Assembly: GCA_029688995.1 (NCBI GenBank)
Contig: JARULA010000003.1
Span: 186,001 to 250,000 of the forward strand
Direction of reading: 5' to 3'
DNA: 64,000 nucleotides
DNA from: Marinilabiliaceae bacterium ANBcel2
GTDB lineage: Bacteria > Bacteroidota > Bacteroidia > Bacteroidales > Marinilabiliaceae
The position numbers and the translations under genes were made by a program. Shown here piece by piece: positions 37,235 to 46,825 of this stretch. Position 1 is the first letter of the stretch, and every line of letters begins with the position of its first letter. Under the pieces are notes generated by a model. The model ran no database searches and was not told the origin of the DNA. It saw nothing but the letters and a program-made list of their open reading frames with translations.

Positions 37235-38800
37235 ATGAGTGAACCAAGCAAGAAAAAGGATGGCTTTTTTAAAAGGATCCTTGATAAAGTTGAGATAGTT
37301 GGAAATAAATTACCGCAGCCGGTAACTCTTTTTGCCATGCTTATGGGAATTGTGCTGATTCTATCCTGGATTTTTGGCGGGGTGACAGTTCAAATGCCTG
37401 GTACAGGGGGTGCTACCGGTATTGAAGAGGAGTTTATTTCGGTTAAAAATTTGTTGACCAAAGATGGTTTGCAAAGAATATTTACCAATATGGTTGATGT
37501 GTTTGCCGAGTTTCCTCCGCTTGGTTTGGTGCTGGTTGTTATGTTGGGTATAGGTGTTGCTGAACATACAGGAATGATAGCTGTTGCTTTAAGAGTTTTT
37601 GTTTCTAAAGTACCTAAATATCTTATAACATTTTCAATAGTTGTTGCCGGAATGGTAAGTTCTGTTGCTGCTGATGCAGGTTATGTTGTGCTTATTCCTA
37701 TGGGAGCTGCCATTTTTATGGGATTGGGACGCCATCCTCTTGCCGGTATTGGTGCTGCCTTTGCTGGTGTTTCGGGCGGATTTGGAGCCAATTTTTTACC
37801 CACCGGACTTGATCCTATGATTGCTGCTTTTACCGAACCTGCAGCACAAATTGTTAATCCTGAATATACTGTTAATCCACTCTCTAATTACTATCTTATG
37901 GCAGCTTCGGTGCCTTTAGTTGGTTTGGCGGGAACATGGGTTACCGAAAAGATTTTGGTGCCTCGCCTGGGACTCTACTCTGCCGAAGAGGAGGGTGTTG
38001 AAATTGAAGCTCATGAGAATGAAGTTACACCGCTTGAGAAAAAAGCGTTAAAGTGGTCAATGCTTTCGGTAGTTGCTTTTATAGGATTAATTGTTGCTGC
38101 TGTAGTACCTGAAAATGGGCTTTTAAGAGGAGATGTTGATGAGGTTACAGGGAGCCCCAGCTTTAGACCTTTTTATGACTCCCTTGTGCCTATAATGTTT
38201 CTGCTTTTTTTTATTGGCGGATTGGTATATGGTATTGTGGCTAAAACCATTAGAAGTGATAAAGATGTTTCGGATATGACTGCTAAGTCGATGTCGACAA
38301 TGGGACTCTATATTGTTATTGCATTTGTTGCTTCTCAGTTTGTAGCCTACTTTAACTGGTCAAATTTGGGAAGTGTATTGGCAGTTAAAGGATCGGACGG
38401 ACTTAATGCAATTGGGTTTACCGGTATGCCTTTGCTGGTCTCTTTTATTTTAATTTCGTCGCTTGTAAACCTTGTTATGGGAAGTGCTTCTGCCAAGTGG
38501 GCACTACTTGCACCTATTTTTGTTCCAATGCTTATGTATATGGGATACTCTCCCGAGACCACCCAGGCTGCATATCGTATTGGAGATTCATATTCAAACA
38601 TATTAACACCTCTGCTTCCATACTTTCCTTTAATTATTGTTTTTGCTCAAAAATATGTGAAGAATGTTGGTATAGGTACTATAATATCGATGATGCTGCC
38701 TTATGCAGTTGCTTTTATGGTTGTTCGTATTCCAATGTTTATTTTATGGATTTGGTTAGAACTTCCTTTAGGAATTGAAGGTCCCATATTTTATCCTTAA
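37235..38800 (+). CDS. AbgT-family transporter (second paralogue)
   Basis: A 521-residue AbgT-type carrier closely resembling the one at 9.0-10.6 kb. Shared segments are LDKVEIVGNKLPQPVTLFA at the N-terminus, VVMLGIGVAEHTGM, AAFAGVSGGFGANF, NPLSNYYLMAASVPLVGL and LVMGSASAKWALLAPIFVP. Substrate may be p-aminobenzoyl-glutamate, a related dipeptide or an antimetabolite. It follows the Nudix gene by 84 bp and precedes nnrD/E by 50 bp, all on the same strand. Confidence 0.9.
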   Translation: MSEPSKKKDGFFKRILDKVEIVGNKLPQPVTLFAMLMGIVLILSWIFGGVTVQMPGTGGATGIEEEFISVKNLLTKDGLQRIFTNMVDVFAEFPPLGLVLVVMLGIGVAEHTGMIAVALRVFVSKVPKYLITFSIVVAGMVSSVAADAGYVVLIPMGAAIFMGLGRHPLAGIGAAFAGVSGGFGANFLPTGLDPMIAAFTEPAAQIVNPEYTVNPLSNYYLMAASVPLVGLAGTWVTEKILVPRLGLYSAEEEGVEIEAHENEVTPLEKKALKWSMLSVVAFIGLIVAAVVPENGLLRGDVDEVTGSPSFRPFYDSLVPIMFLLFFIGGLVYGIVAKTIRSDKDVSDMTAKSMSTMGLYIVIAFVASQFVAYFNWSNLGSVLAVKGSDGLNAIGFTGMPLLVSFILISSLVNLVMGSASAKWALLAPIFVPMLMYMGYSPETTQAAYRIGDSYSNILTPLLPYFPLIIVFAQKYVKNVGIGTIISMMLPYAVAFMVVRIPMFILWIWLELPLGIEGPIFYP

Positions 38801-38850
38801 CTTAACAGCTAAAGCTTAATTTCTCATTTTTATAGAAGAGAGTAAACTAT

Positions 38851-40371
38851 ATGAAGATTTTTCCAGTTGAACAGATAGCCGGGATTGATAAGTTTACCGT
38901 TGAAAATGAACCCATCTTATCAGTTAATTTGATGGAGCGTGCTGTAGGTGCTCTTTATGATGAGCTTGCCTGTCGGTATGATGAGGGGCAGAGGTTTATT
39001 GTTTTTGCCGGACCGGGAAATAATGGGGGAGATGCTCTTGCTTTATCAAGGATCATGCTGCTTGATGGATTTGAGGTGGTTACTGTGCTGTTGCGCTCAA
39101 ATAATCTCTCAAACGATGCAGAAATTAATCTTGATCGCTTATCTCATATAAGGAGTTCAGCATTGGTTTATCTTGACAGAGGCCAACAACTTCCTGTAAT
39201 AACTCCCGGCGATGTTATTGTAGATGGGTTATTTGGTAGCGGTTTAAACCGGCCTCTTAAGGGCGAAGCGGCTGATGTGGTTGCTTTTATTAACCGTTCC
39301 GAAGTTGAAGTTGTATCAATAGATATCCCTTCGGGATTGATGGGTGAGGATAATAGTGGTAATTGTCCTTATGCTATAGTTAAAGCTGATTTTACCTATA
39401 CATTTGAGCTTCCCAAACTCGCATTTATGTTTCCCGAAAATGAGTGTTATGCCGGGGTATGGAAAGTTGTGCCGATAGGATTATACCCCTCTAAAATAGA
39501 GTCCACCCCAACAAATTGGTTTTATACATTAGTTAATGATTGCTCTCGATTAATACCTAAACGGCGAAAATTTACCCATAAAGGAGATATGGGGCATCTC
39601 TTACTTATTGCAGGTAGTTATGGAAAAATTGGAGCTGCAGTACTTGCCGGTAAAGCCTCTTTGAGGTCAGGTGTCGGATTGTTAACGGTGCATTTGCCGC
39701 ATAATGGCGGACTCAATTTTCATGCTGCACTGCCCGAGGCGATGGTTAATATTGACAGATCTGATTTGATGTTTACCGAGCATCCCTCCCTGGATAATTT
39801 TTCAGTTGTGGCTGTCGGACCGGGAATTGGGACCAGGGTTAATTGCACCAAGGCTTTGCGTACTCTTATTTTTGATGTTAAAGAGAAGAGGCTACCCTTT
39901 GTGTTGGATGCCGATGCTATTAATATTTTGGCTGCCGAAAAGAATCTTTTAAGTGAATTACCTCCAAATACTATAATTACACCACACCCGGGTGAATTTA
40001 AGAGGCTGGCCGGGGAGTGGAGTAGTGATTATGAGAGGATGAATAAGGCTGTAGATATGGCCGTTAAATATAGTATTATTATTGTTTTAAAAGGAGCTTA
40101 CACTATGGTGGTTACTCCTGATGGTAACTGTTATTTTAACTCTACCGGTAATCCCGGTATGGCTACTGGCGGTAGTGGAGATGCTTTAACAGGGGTGATT
40201 GCATCTCTTTTGGGTCGGGGTGTTAAGGCTTGTGATGCTGCAGTTGCCGGTGTTTATCTTCACGGATTGGCAGGAGATATTGCCAAAAAGGAGAGAGGGG
40301 AGGATGCTCTTATGGCATCTGATTTAATTGATAAGCTTGGTGATGCATTTAAAAAAGTACTTGACTATTAG
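38851..40371 (+). CDS. nnr: Bifunctional NAD(P)H-hydrate epimerase / ADP-dependent dehydratase
   Basis: A metabolite-repair enzyme that restores damaged NAD(P)H hydrates. The N-terminal YjeF_N epimerase domain (about 1-215) has FAGPGNNGGDALALSR and VIVDGLFGSGLNRPL. The C-terminal dehydratase domain (about 230-505) has HKGDMGHLLLIAGSYGKIGA, AVGPGIG, FVLDADAINIL, TPHPGEFKRL and ATGGSGDALTG. Both domains look complete. Confidence 0.94.
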   Translation: MKIFPVEQIAGIDKFTVENEPILSVNLMERAVGALYDELACRYDEGQRFIVFAGPGNNGGDALALSRIMLLDGFEVVTVLLRSNNLSNDAEINLDRLSHIRSSALVYLDRGQQLPVITPGDVIVDGLFGSGLNRPLKGEAADVVAFINRSEVEVVSIDIPSGLMGEDNSGNCPYAIVKADFTYTFELPKLAFMFPENECYAGVWKVVPIGLYPSKIESTPTNWFYTLVNDCSRLIPKRRKFTHKGDMGHLLLIAGSYGKIGAAVLAGKASLRSGVGLLTVHLPHNGGLNFHAALPEAMVNIDRSDLMFTEHPSLDNFSVVAVGPGIGTRVNCTKALRTLIFDVKEKRLPFVLDADAINILAAEKNLLSELPPNTIITPHPGEFKRLAGEWSSDYERMNKAVDMAVKYSIIIVLKGAYTMVVTPDGNCYFNSTGNPGMATGGSGDALTGVIASLLGRGVKACDAAVAGVYLHGLAGDIAKKERGEDALMASDLIDKLGDAFKKVLDY

Positions 40372-40432
40372 ATAGTGCTGCTTTATATTTGGTTATAATT
40401 GTTTTTGCTTTAACATATTAAATTGTATATCG

Positions 40433-41581
40433 ATGAGAAATGTCCTATATACTATAACTGCTCTTTTTTTACTCTCTTTTTTTGCGGGTTGCTCTTCAAA
40501 TGAAATAGTGCAGCAAGGTGCAACAACTAATGTTGAAGGGAGTAAGGCTGATAGTCATGGATTATATTACTATTTGCCTAAAACTGTTATTGATGTTCAG
40601 GTAATAGCAGAAAAACGAGTCGAAAAGGCAGGTCCTTTTTACCGTTTTGCAGGCAGATTTTTGAATTTATCTGATTTAATTACCGAGGATGTAGAGGAGT
40701 GGCGTATTGTTGGTGCAAATATATCGGTGAGCTCTGTTCCCGACCCCGATCGCCTATTCAGGGTAACCACTCAAGGCGTACCTGCTATGGCAGCGCTGGA
40801 GTTAACCGATGAAGGCATTTTAAAAAGTATTAATATTAGGGATAACTTGAAAAGTGATGCCATCTCTGTTAATGGTGGGGAAAGAGATTATGATACTGAT
40901 TTAAAGAGTTTTGGAGATTTATCAGATGTGATTTCATTAAATGATTTAACCTTTGATGACACACCCTATACCGGTGAGCAGTTAGTAAGAAGTAGTACTA
41001 CTGCTATGGCTGAGGAGGCCTCAAGAGAGATTGGTTATCTACGTGAGAACAGAACACGATTAATTGACGGGGATTTTGAGATATTGCCTCCCGATGGAGC
41101 TGCCTACGAGATTCTTTTAAATGAGATTGATAAAAAAGAGAATGCATATCTTGATCTTTTCAGGGGCAAATCTACAAGAGAGCGCTATGTAAAAAGTTAT
41201 CAGTTTATACCTTCGGCCGATAAATCTCTTAATGCAACCCTTTTGAGATTTTCGCATCGCAACGGATTTCTTGACAGGGATGATGTTAGTGGAACACCGG
41301 TCTATATAAACATTAAAACTGATAAAGATGGGGGAGTTAACCTTATTGATGAGGAGGTTGTTGAACGAAGAGAGGATCCTAAACGCGGAGTTGCATACTG
41401 TATGCCGGCTGTGGCTGAAGTTAGTATTGTTGATCGCACCTTAACTCTTGTGACCCGGGAGGTCTATCTTGGTCAATTTGGTCATATATTGCGTCTGCCC
41501 GAGGATCTTTTTGATGGTGATAATAGTGGTGCTCTTTTTAACCCAACTACCGGAGCTTTAAAACAGGTTGTGAGGTGGTAA
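40433..41581 (+). CDS. DUF4831-family lipoprotein
   Basis: 382 residues with a lipoprotein signal peptide (LFLLSFFAGCSS; lipobox Cys about residue 20). The mature part matches DUF4831: GLYYYLPKTVIDVQVIAEK, GPFYRFAGRFLNLSDLI, DVEEWRIVGANISVSSVPDP and AALELTDEGILKSIN. It is probably anchored in the cell envelope. Function unknown. The last codons overlap the GTG start of the ABC exporter by 7 bp, so the two are translationally coupled. Confidence 0.85.
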   Translation: MRNVLYTITALFLLSFFAGCSSNEIVQQGATTNVEGSKADSHGLYYYLPKTVIDVQVIAEKRVEKAGPFYRFAGRFLNLSDLITEDVEEWRIVGANISVSSVPDPDRLFRVTTQGVPAMAALELTDEGILKSINIRDNLKSDAISVNGGERDYDTDLKSFGDLSDVISLNDLTFDDTPYTGEQLVRSSTTAMAEEASREIGYLRENRTRLIDGDFEILPPDGAAYEILLNEIDKKENAYLDLFRGKSTRERYVKSYQFIPSADKSLNATLLRFSHRNGFLDRDDVSGTPVYINIKTDKDGGVNLIDEEVVERREDPKRGVAYCMPAVAEVSIVDRTLTLVTREVYLGQFGHILRLPEDLFDGDNSGALFNPTTGALKQVVRW

Positions 41582-43389
41582 AGTCTCGAAGGCAAATATC
41601 AACTATCTTAAAATATATATGGAGAAGCTCTCCGGGCTGGACATTAATAAATATAGTTTTTGTTTTTATAAGGGGCTTTTTGCCCCTTTTATTGCTTTTT
41701 TTGGTTAAGCTATTGGTTGATGAGATTCAAACCATTATGCAACTACCGGTTGATCAACGTGAGCTTACAACTGTTATGCCCATTTTATTTGTTGCGGCTG
41801 CTATTTTTTTGGTTAATGCTGTTTCAGCCTCTTTATCAAAACTTATAAGGGAGAAGCAATCTTTTGCCATAACCGATTTTTTTGATAATTTGATTCATGA
41901 TAAGATAGGCAGACTGCAATATGGGTATTTTGAGCATCCCGAGTATCAAAGTGTTTTTTATCGTGCTTTAAACGAAGCTGCTTACAGACCTTCGCGTATT
42001 TTTTATGGGGTTGTCGGATTGTCACAAAATTTTATTACAATTATTGTTTTGGGGGGAGTGCTTGTTATGGTTCACTGGTCGGTACTTCTTATTTTAATTG
42101 CTGTTACTATACCAATAACTGTAATACGACTGTTTCATGCCCGTAAGCTTTTTAGATTTAAAAAGAGACATACTGTTATGGAGCGGGAGGTCAATTATTA
42201 TAACCGCTTGTTAACAGCACCTGAGTTTGCCAAGGAGGTAAGAGTTTTCGATTTGGGCTCTCTCTTTAGACGTCGTTACTACTCCTTAAAGGAGCGTTGG
42301 CGAAAAGCACAATATAAAATGCTTGCCAATAAAACACAAAAAGAGTTTATAGTGCAGTTAGTTGTTGCTGCCACTTTTTTTGGGATCTACTCTTTAATTG
42401 CATTAAGAGCCTTTAGCGGAGATATTACAATTGGTGAGGTGGTTCTATACTTTATGGCTCTGCAACGCGGATACTCTTATTTGCAGCAGTTATTGGGTCA
42501 GATTACAGCTCTTTATGGGGATTCTCTTTTTTTGGATAACCTATTTGAGTTCTTAAACCTAAAGGAGTCAAAAGATGCTATTGCTGTTTCATCTATCGAT
42601 AGAGCAGCTGAAAAGGATTTTCCTGCTCAGTTAAAAGAGGGGATAGAGTTTAAAAATATAGATTTTCATTACCCCTCAAACAGCAGGTGGGTATTAAAAG
42701 ATCTCAGCTTTAATGTTAAGGCAGGGGAGACAGTTGCTATTGTAGGTTCTAATGGTTGTGGAAAGAGCACCCTGGTAAAACTTTTATGTAGCTTATATTT
42801 ACCCGTAAAGGGAGATATTACTATTGATGGAGTAAATCTGCAATCTATCTCTCCATCTCAACGCATTTCTAATATAGGTGTTATTTTTCAGGATTTCATT
42901 CTCTATAATGTTACTGCAGCTGAGAATGTATGGTTTGGAGATGTAAGGCGCAAAAAGGATCAGTTTTTTATTAGAGAAGCAGCTCAACTCTCGGGCATTG
43001 ATGGTGTTATTAGCTCATTTAAAAAAGGTTATAACACAACTATGGGTACACTTTTTGAAGGAAGCGAACCTCTTAGCCCGGGCCAATGGCAACGTCTTGC
43101 TTTAGCCCGTACATTTTATAATGATGCTCAAATAGTAATATTGGATGAGCCTACTAGTTCACTTGATGCTTTTTCTGAGGCACGACTTTTAAAATATATA
43201 TTCTCTTTAACTAAAGGAAGAACCTCCATAATAATAAGCCATCGTCTCTCCACAATAAAGATGGCCGATCGAATAGTTGTTGTGGACGATAAAAGAGTTG
43301 TTGAAACAGGCTCTTATGATGAGCTTATGCAAAAAGAGGGAAGTAGGTTTAAAGAGATGGTGAACTCTTTATCAGACTTCTCGATATAG
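41575..43389 (+). CDS. ABC exporter, fused membrane and ATPase domains
   Basis: A 604-residue half-transporter. About six spans fill residues 1-320. The ATPase domain has Walker A GSNGCGKST, Q-loop VIFQDFILY, signature LSPGQWQRLALAR (Pro in place of the first Gly of LSGGQ) and Walker B VILDEPTSSLD. The GTG start at 41575 sits in the end of the DUF4831 gene. The type is common in peptide, lipid or drug export; the substrate is unknown. Confidence 0.88.
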   Translation: MVKSRRQISTILKYIWRSSPGWTLINIVFVFIRGFLPLLLLFLVKLLVDEIQTIMQLPVDQRELTTVMPILFVAAAIFLVNAVSASLSKLIREKQSFAITDFFDNLIHDKIGRLQYGYFEHPEYQSVFYRALNEAAYRPSRIFYGVVGLSQNFITIIVLGGVLVMVHWSVLLILIAVTIPITVIRLFHARKLFRFKKRHTVMEREVNYYNRLLTAPEFAKEVRVFDLGSLFRRRYYSLKERWRKAQYKMLANKTQKEFIVQLVVAATFFGIYSLIALRAFSGDITIGEVVLYFMALQRGYSYLQQLLGQITALYGDSLFLDNLFEFLNLKESKDAIAVSSIDRAAEKDFPAQLKEGIEFKNIDFHYPSNSRWVLKDLSFNVKAGETVAIVGSNGCGKSTLVKLLCSLYLPVKGDITIDGVNLQSISPSQRISNIGVIFQDFILYNVTAAENVWFGDVRRKKDQFFIREAAQLSGIDGVISSFKKGYNTTMGTLFEGSEPLSPGQWQRLALARTFYNDAQIVILDEPTSSLDAFSEARLLKYIFSLTKGRTSIIISHRLSTIKMADRIVVVDDKRVVETGSYDELMQKEGSRFKEMVNSLSDFSI

Positions 43390-43421
43390 TATAAAACAAC
43401 TATTTTTAGCTAAATTGGATA

Positions 43422-44876
43422 TTACTCTAAAGTATATTTAATACCGCTAAAAACTCCCATGTAATAAGGCTTATAGCTTACCGGATGATCTTTGTTAATA
43501 TTATTTATAAAGTAGTTTATCCTGGGTTCAACTGAAAAAGAGAAAGGTCCATATACAGGAACAGTAAATCCTATACCTGCATGAGTGCTCCAGTTAACAG
43601 TTGAAAGTCCGTCGGTCGATCCAATATTAACATTTTCACTTTCACTGTTAAAATATGCATTGTTATTTAAAAGCCAATTACTGCTAAATCCGCCCGCCAG
43701 TGAAAGAGTGATCTCTTCATTAAAGATAAAGTAACGAAAGGTTAAAGGGACTTCAATATATTCAAGTTGCTGCTCAATTACTCCTTTATTATTAACTGCT
43801 GTTGAGGCCTCAGGTGCTAGTCGCACACTAATTTCATTTGTTGCAGCTCCCGCCAACGAGGTAGTTGCTGTCATCGATTTTTGCGTATTTATATCTCCCA
43901 TTGAGTTGTTTAAGGAGACGCTTTTTACTTTTACATTATCACCCCTGTCGCTTGTATTAAGAGCAAAAATATGTTGGTCGCCCGACCTTGGATGTACTTC
44001 CTGACCTAACCGGGCAAACATTACTCCCGATTCAATCGCCCACTTGTCACTCATTTCAATGGAGATGTTTAATCCGCCACCTGTTGAGGTTATCCCCTTT
44101 TCGGTATAGGGAGATGATGGAGCCATAGCAGTACTAAAATTGCCTGATGTATTTCTAAAACTATATCCGGATGAGAGCATACCACTTAGGTGTATCCGTC
44201 GGGCTCTTTTCTCTTCTGGTACAAATTCATTGGAGTATTCAGCATCGAAGATATTATTTTGAACGTTAAATATGTTCTTAATCTTATCTATATCCTTTAC
44301 TGCAAAATACTCCTTAATAACACTTTTTTTCTCATTTTGAGGAAACAGTTCGGGTGAGTGATTGATATTTTGAAACTCAACTATATCGTTGCTTACCGAG
44401 GTGTGAGTTTTATCCTTTACCTCTCCATTGCTAAGTTTTGCTGCCAGATGATCATTATATAAATTTCCCGGAGTGGTTGTCTTCTCTCTGTTGTCGGGAA
44501 CCGACAGGTCAACCGAAGCAACCTCTTTGCTCTCTTCTTCCTTTATACTACCAGATGATATATTGCTATCAGAGCTAATTTGCTTATCCTCCTCTTTATG
44601 GAATTGAACTGATTCGGCTCTGTAGGAGGGGGAGTAGCTACTCTCACTTTGTTCATCTGTTAAACTAAAACTGTTATATAGAAAGTTTGCTCCAGTAATG
44701 GTCAGTAGTGCAATAGCAGCAGCTGCAGCATAGCGCTTAAAGATAACAACCTTGTTAGCTCTCTTTTTTTGATCAAGAGACGCTTCAATTTTGTCCCACA
44801 CATTTGGGTTGGGATTAACCCTTAGTGATTTAATGTGGCGTTTGTATCTTTTTTCTATGTTATTCAAATCGCCCAT
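43422..44876 (-). CDS. Anti-sigma-like protein with C-terminal outer-membrane beta-barrel domain
   Basis: 484 residues. Residues 1-45 are a cytoplasmic segment (RYKRHIKSLRVNPNPNVWDK, IEASLDQKK) typical of Bacteroidota anti-sigma/porin-like proteins. One membrane span follows (about 47-68, KRYAAAAAIALLTITGANFL). A long Ser/Asp/Glu-rich linker leads to a C-terminal beta-rich domain (about 228-484) of the outer-membrane-beta-barrel/porin type. It overlaps the ECF sigma gene by 13 bp, so it is most likely its partner and regulator. Confidence 0.8.
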   Translation of the reverse strand: MGDLNNIEKRYKRHIKSLRVNPNPNVWDKIEASLDQKKRANKVVIFKRYAAAAAIALLTITGANFLYNSFSLTDEQSESSYSPSYRAESVQFHKEEDKQISSDSNISSGSIKEEESKEVASVDLSVPDNREKTTTPGNLYNDHLAAKLSNGEVKDKTHTSVSNDIVEFQNINHSPELFPQNEKKSVIKEYFAVKDIDKIKNIFNVQNNIFDAEYSNEFVPEEKRARRIHLSGMLSSGYSFRNTSGNFSTAMAPSSPYTEKGITSTGGGLNISIEMSDKWAIESGVMFARLGQEVHPRSGDQHIFALNTSDRGDNVKVKSVSLNNSMGDINTQKSMTATTSLAGAATNEISVRLAPEASTAVNNKGVIEQQLEYIEVPLTFRYFIFNEEITLSLAGGFSSNWLLNNNAYFNSESENVNIGSTDGLSTVNWSTHAGIGFTVPVYGPFSFSVEPRINYFINNINKDHPVSYKPYYMGVFSGIKYTLE

Positions 44877-45442
44877 AGTTTTTTCTTTTTAACCGTTTTT
44901 TTTTCCAGCCGGTTTTTAATCCATCTTCTGGCTCTGGAAAGATTAGATTTGCTTGTGCCAATTGATATATTAAGCTGGTTTGCAATTTCATTATGTGAAT
45001 ACTCTTCCAATACATAGAGCTTAAAAACCATTTGATACTTTTTAGGCAGCTCTTCTATAATAGCCAGCACCTCCTTTAAGCTTACAGCATCACTACTATC
45101 ATCCTCTTCACTGTCTGCAGAGTCACTCTCTTTTTCGTTAAAATTAGTAAGATATGACTCATCTAAAAATGTATATTTTTTATTTTTTCTAAACTCCTCC
45201 AATATGCTGTTTACCATCAATCTTCTCATCCATCCTTCTATAGAGCCGCTTCCTTTATACTGATCAATTTTATCAAAAATTTTTAAAAACCCTTCATGTA
45301 AAAAGTCTTCGGCATCCTCCCTGTTTTTAGTGTACCTAATGCAAACAGCGAGTAATTGAGGCGCATAAAGCTCATATAGCTTTTTTTGAGCCTCTCGCTT
45401 CCCCTTTTTACAATTCTCTATGATTTCGTTTAACCCTATCAC
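44864..45442 (-). CDS. ECF-type RNA polymerase sigma factor
   Basis: 192 residues. Region 2 reads LYELYAPQLLAVCIRYTKNR, then EDAEDFLHEGFLKIF. Region 4 reads LPKKYQMVFKLYVLEEYSHNEIA followed by QLNISIGTSKSNLSRARRW. An acidic linker (EKESDSADSEEDDSSD) separates them. It directs transcription of a small regulon, probably envelope-related given its overlapping partner gene. Confidence 0.92.
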   Translation of the reverse strand: MIGLNEIIENCKKGKREAQKKLYELYAPQLLAVCIRYTKNREDAEDFLHEGFLKIFDKIDQYKGSGSIEGWMRRLMVNSILEEFRKNKKYTFLDESYLTNFNEKESDSADSEEDDSSDAVSLKEVLAIIEELPKKYQMVFKLYVLEEYSHNEIANQLNISIGTSKSNLSRARRWIKNRLEKKTVKKKKLWAI

Positions 45443-45553
45443 TTAGTCCTGACATTCAATATTGTTTTAGAGGAGAAATCTCCATCGCACCTTCATCCGT
45501 TTTACAGATGAGTTTTATTTGTTGAGGTTGCGCTGATTTTAATTAGAAGATAA

Positions 45554-46006
45554 TCAGAACACCTTTTTTGCTCTATCCATATCTCTTTTAGCATCCTTTT
45601 GCTTAAGAGACTCCCGTTTGTCATACTTCTTTTTACCTTTTGCAAGTCCTATTTGAAGTTTGGCAAACCCTCTTTCATTTATAAACAATCTTAAAGGTAT
45701 AATTGTTAAGCCTGTCTCTTTTGTTTTACGCAAAAGCTTTTTAAGCTCTTTTTTTTGCAGTAAAAGCTTTCTCTCCCTTGCCGGTTTATGGTTGTTGTAG
45801 GTTCCGTAAAAATATTCAGCTATATTAATCCCTTTTACCCAAAGTTCACCCCGGGAAAAATAACAAAAAGAATCTACCAGTCCGGCCTTCCCCGCTCTTA
45901 TCGATTTTATTTCGGTTCCTGCAAGCTGAATGCCGGCAACATACTTCTCAATAATTTCATAATCAAAAAAGGCTCTTTTATTTTTTATGTTGATTCTGCT
46001 TGCCAT
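45554..46006 (-). CDS. smpB: SsrA-binding protein SmpB
   Basis: SmpB delivers tmRNA to stalled ribosomes. Family segments are [57 protein letters not shown] and the basic tail [13 protein letters not shown] ending [14 protein letters not shown] start at the third Met ([13 protein letters not shown]); two further Met codons lie upstream, to 46015. No ssrA gene is visible in the window. Confidence 0.95.
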   Translation of the reverse strand: MASRINIKNKRAFFDYEIIEKYVAGIQLAGTEIKSIRAGKAGLVDSFCYFSRGELWVKGINIAEYFYGTYNNHKPARERKLLLQKKELKKLLRKTKETGLTIIPLRLFINERGFAKLQIGLAKGKKKYDKRESLKQKDAKRDMDRAKKVF

Positions 46007-46019
46007 CATAAACAATCCC

Positions 46020-46604
46020 TTATATAATAATTTTTAGTAGAGCAAATTTAATAAAATATGGAGTAATGTGTATTATCCCTGCGATTAAAACACTTATAAC
46101 TAAATTGTGTTCGATCCTTATTCCCGGCAGATAGCTTACAGCATGCCATATTATATAAATAGAGTAAAAAGTAAGCAGGTGTAATATTATTAATTCAGGG
46201 ATGAGGTTAATTATAAAAGTAATTATATACCATAGACCAGATGGGTAGGCTACTATACTAAAAATTAATCTGGGTGAAGCAGGAATATGCATTTTTGGCA
46301 ATATCCATTTAAGCATTAAAAATGATAGATAGAGCCCGACAAAAAGTGATGCAAAGCTTACTGTAGCATGTTTAATTGCCAGTTCTGAATTAAAAGCCTG
46401 ATGATTAATGGCAAAATTTATAAATGTTGCCACAGCACATAAGGCTATAAGTGGAAGAGAAAAATCTGATAGTATTTCATTAATACTTTTATTTTCTCTG
46501 TGAATACTCTTCCACTCTTCTCCCGGTTTAATAATAAGGTTTTTTATCCTTAAAACAAGATTCTTGTAAAGTCCTTTTGTTGTTACAGACTTGTTGCTGC
46601 TCAT
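46020..46604 (-). CDS. Yip1-domain membrane protein
   Basis: 194 residues with about five hydrophobic segments after a cytoplasmic N-terminus. It has the Yip1-like opening [12 protein letters not shown], and then [18 protein letters not shown] and [17 protein letters not shown]. Bacterial Yip1-domain proteins are of unknown function. It lies just upstream of smpB on the same strand (4-14 bp depending on the smpB start) and is probably co-transcribed with it. Confidence 0.75.
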   Translation of the reverse strand: MSSNKSVTTKGLYKNLVLRIKNLIIKPGEEWKSIHRENKSINEILSDFSLPLIALCAVATFINFAINHQAFNSELAIKHATVSFASLFVGLYLSFLMLKWILPKMHIPASPRLIFSIVAYPSGLWYIITFIINLIPELIILHLLTFYSIYIIWHAVSYLPGIRIEHNLVISVLIAGIIHITPYFIKFALLKIII

Positions 46605-46783
46605 TTTTTTAGTTTAATAGATATTGGCAAAAATATAAAAATGGTTTAACCATTTAGATTAAATCGAGAAAATTAACTTTTATGTGGGAGTTAAATTGTT
46701 AGTCTCTATAGCTTACTATTTTGCTTTTTTTAGTGCAGTGTTACTATTTTGAGTTTAGTACCACAATATTATCTATCAAAGAT

Positions 46784-46791
46784 TATCTTTG
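46784..46791 (+). promoter_or_regulatory. -7 box (TATCTTTG) of the miaA promoter
   Basis: An exact TAnnTTTG octamer 34 bp before the ATG at 46826. It supports that start codon over the longer frame beginning at 46721, which would start upstream of the promoter. No clear -33 box is seen. Confidence 0.5.
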
Positions 46792-46825
46792 CATAAAATA
46801 TAGTAGAACAATTATAAAATTAAAA

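Noticed and set aside
45443-45553. tmRNA (ssrA) next to smpB
   Set aside because: The intergenic sequence is only about 110 bp and has no tRNA-Ala-like ends or tag-coding frame.
46721-46825. Longer MiaA start
   Set aside because: The added residues precede the P-loop abnormally and would lie upstream of the TATCTTTG box.
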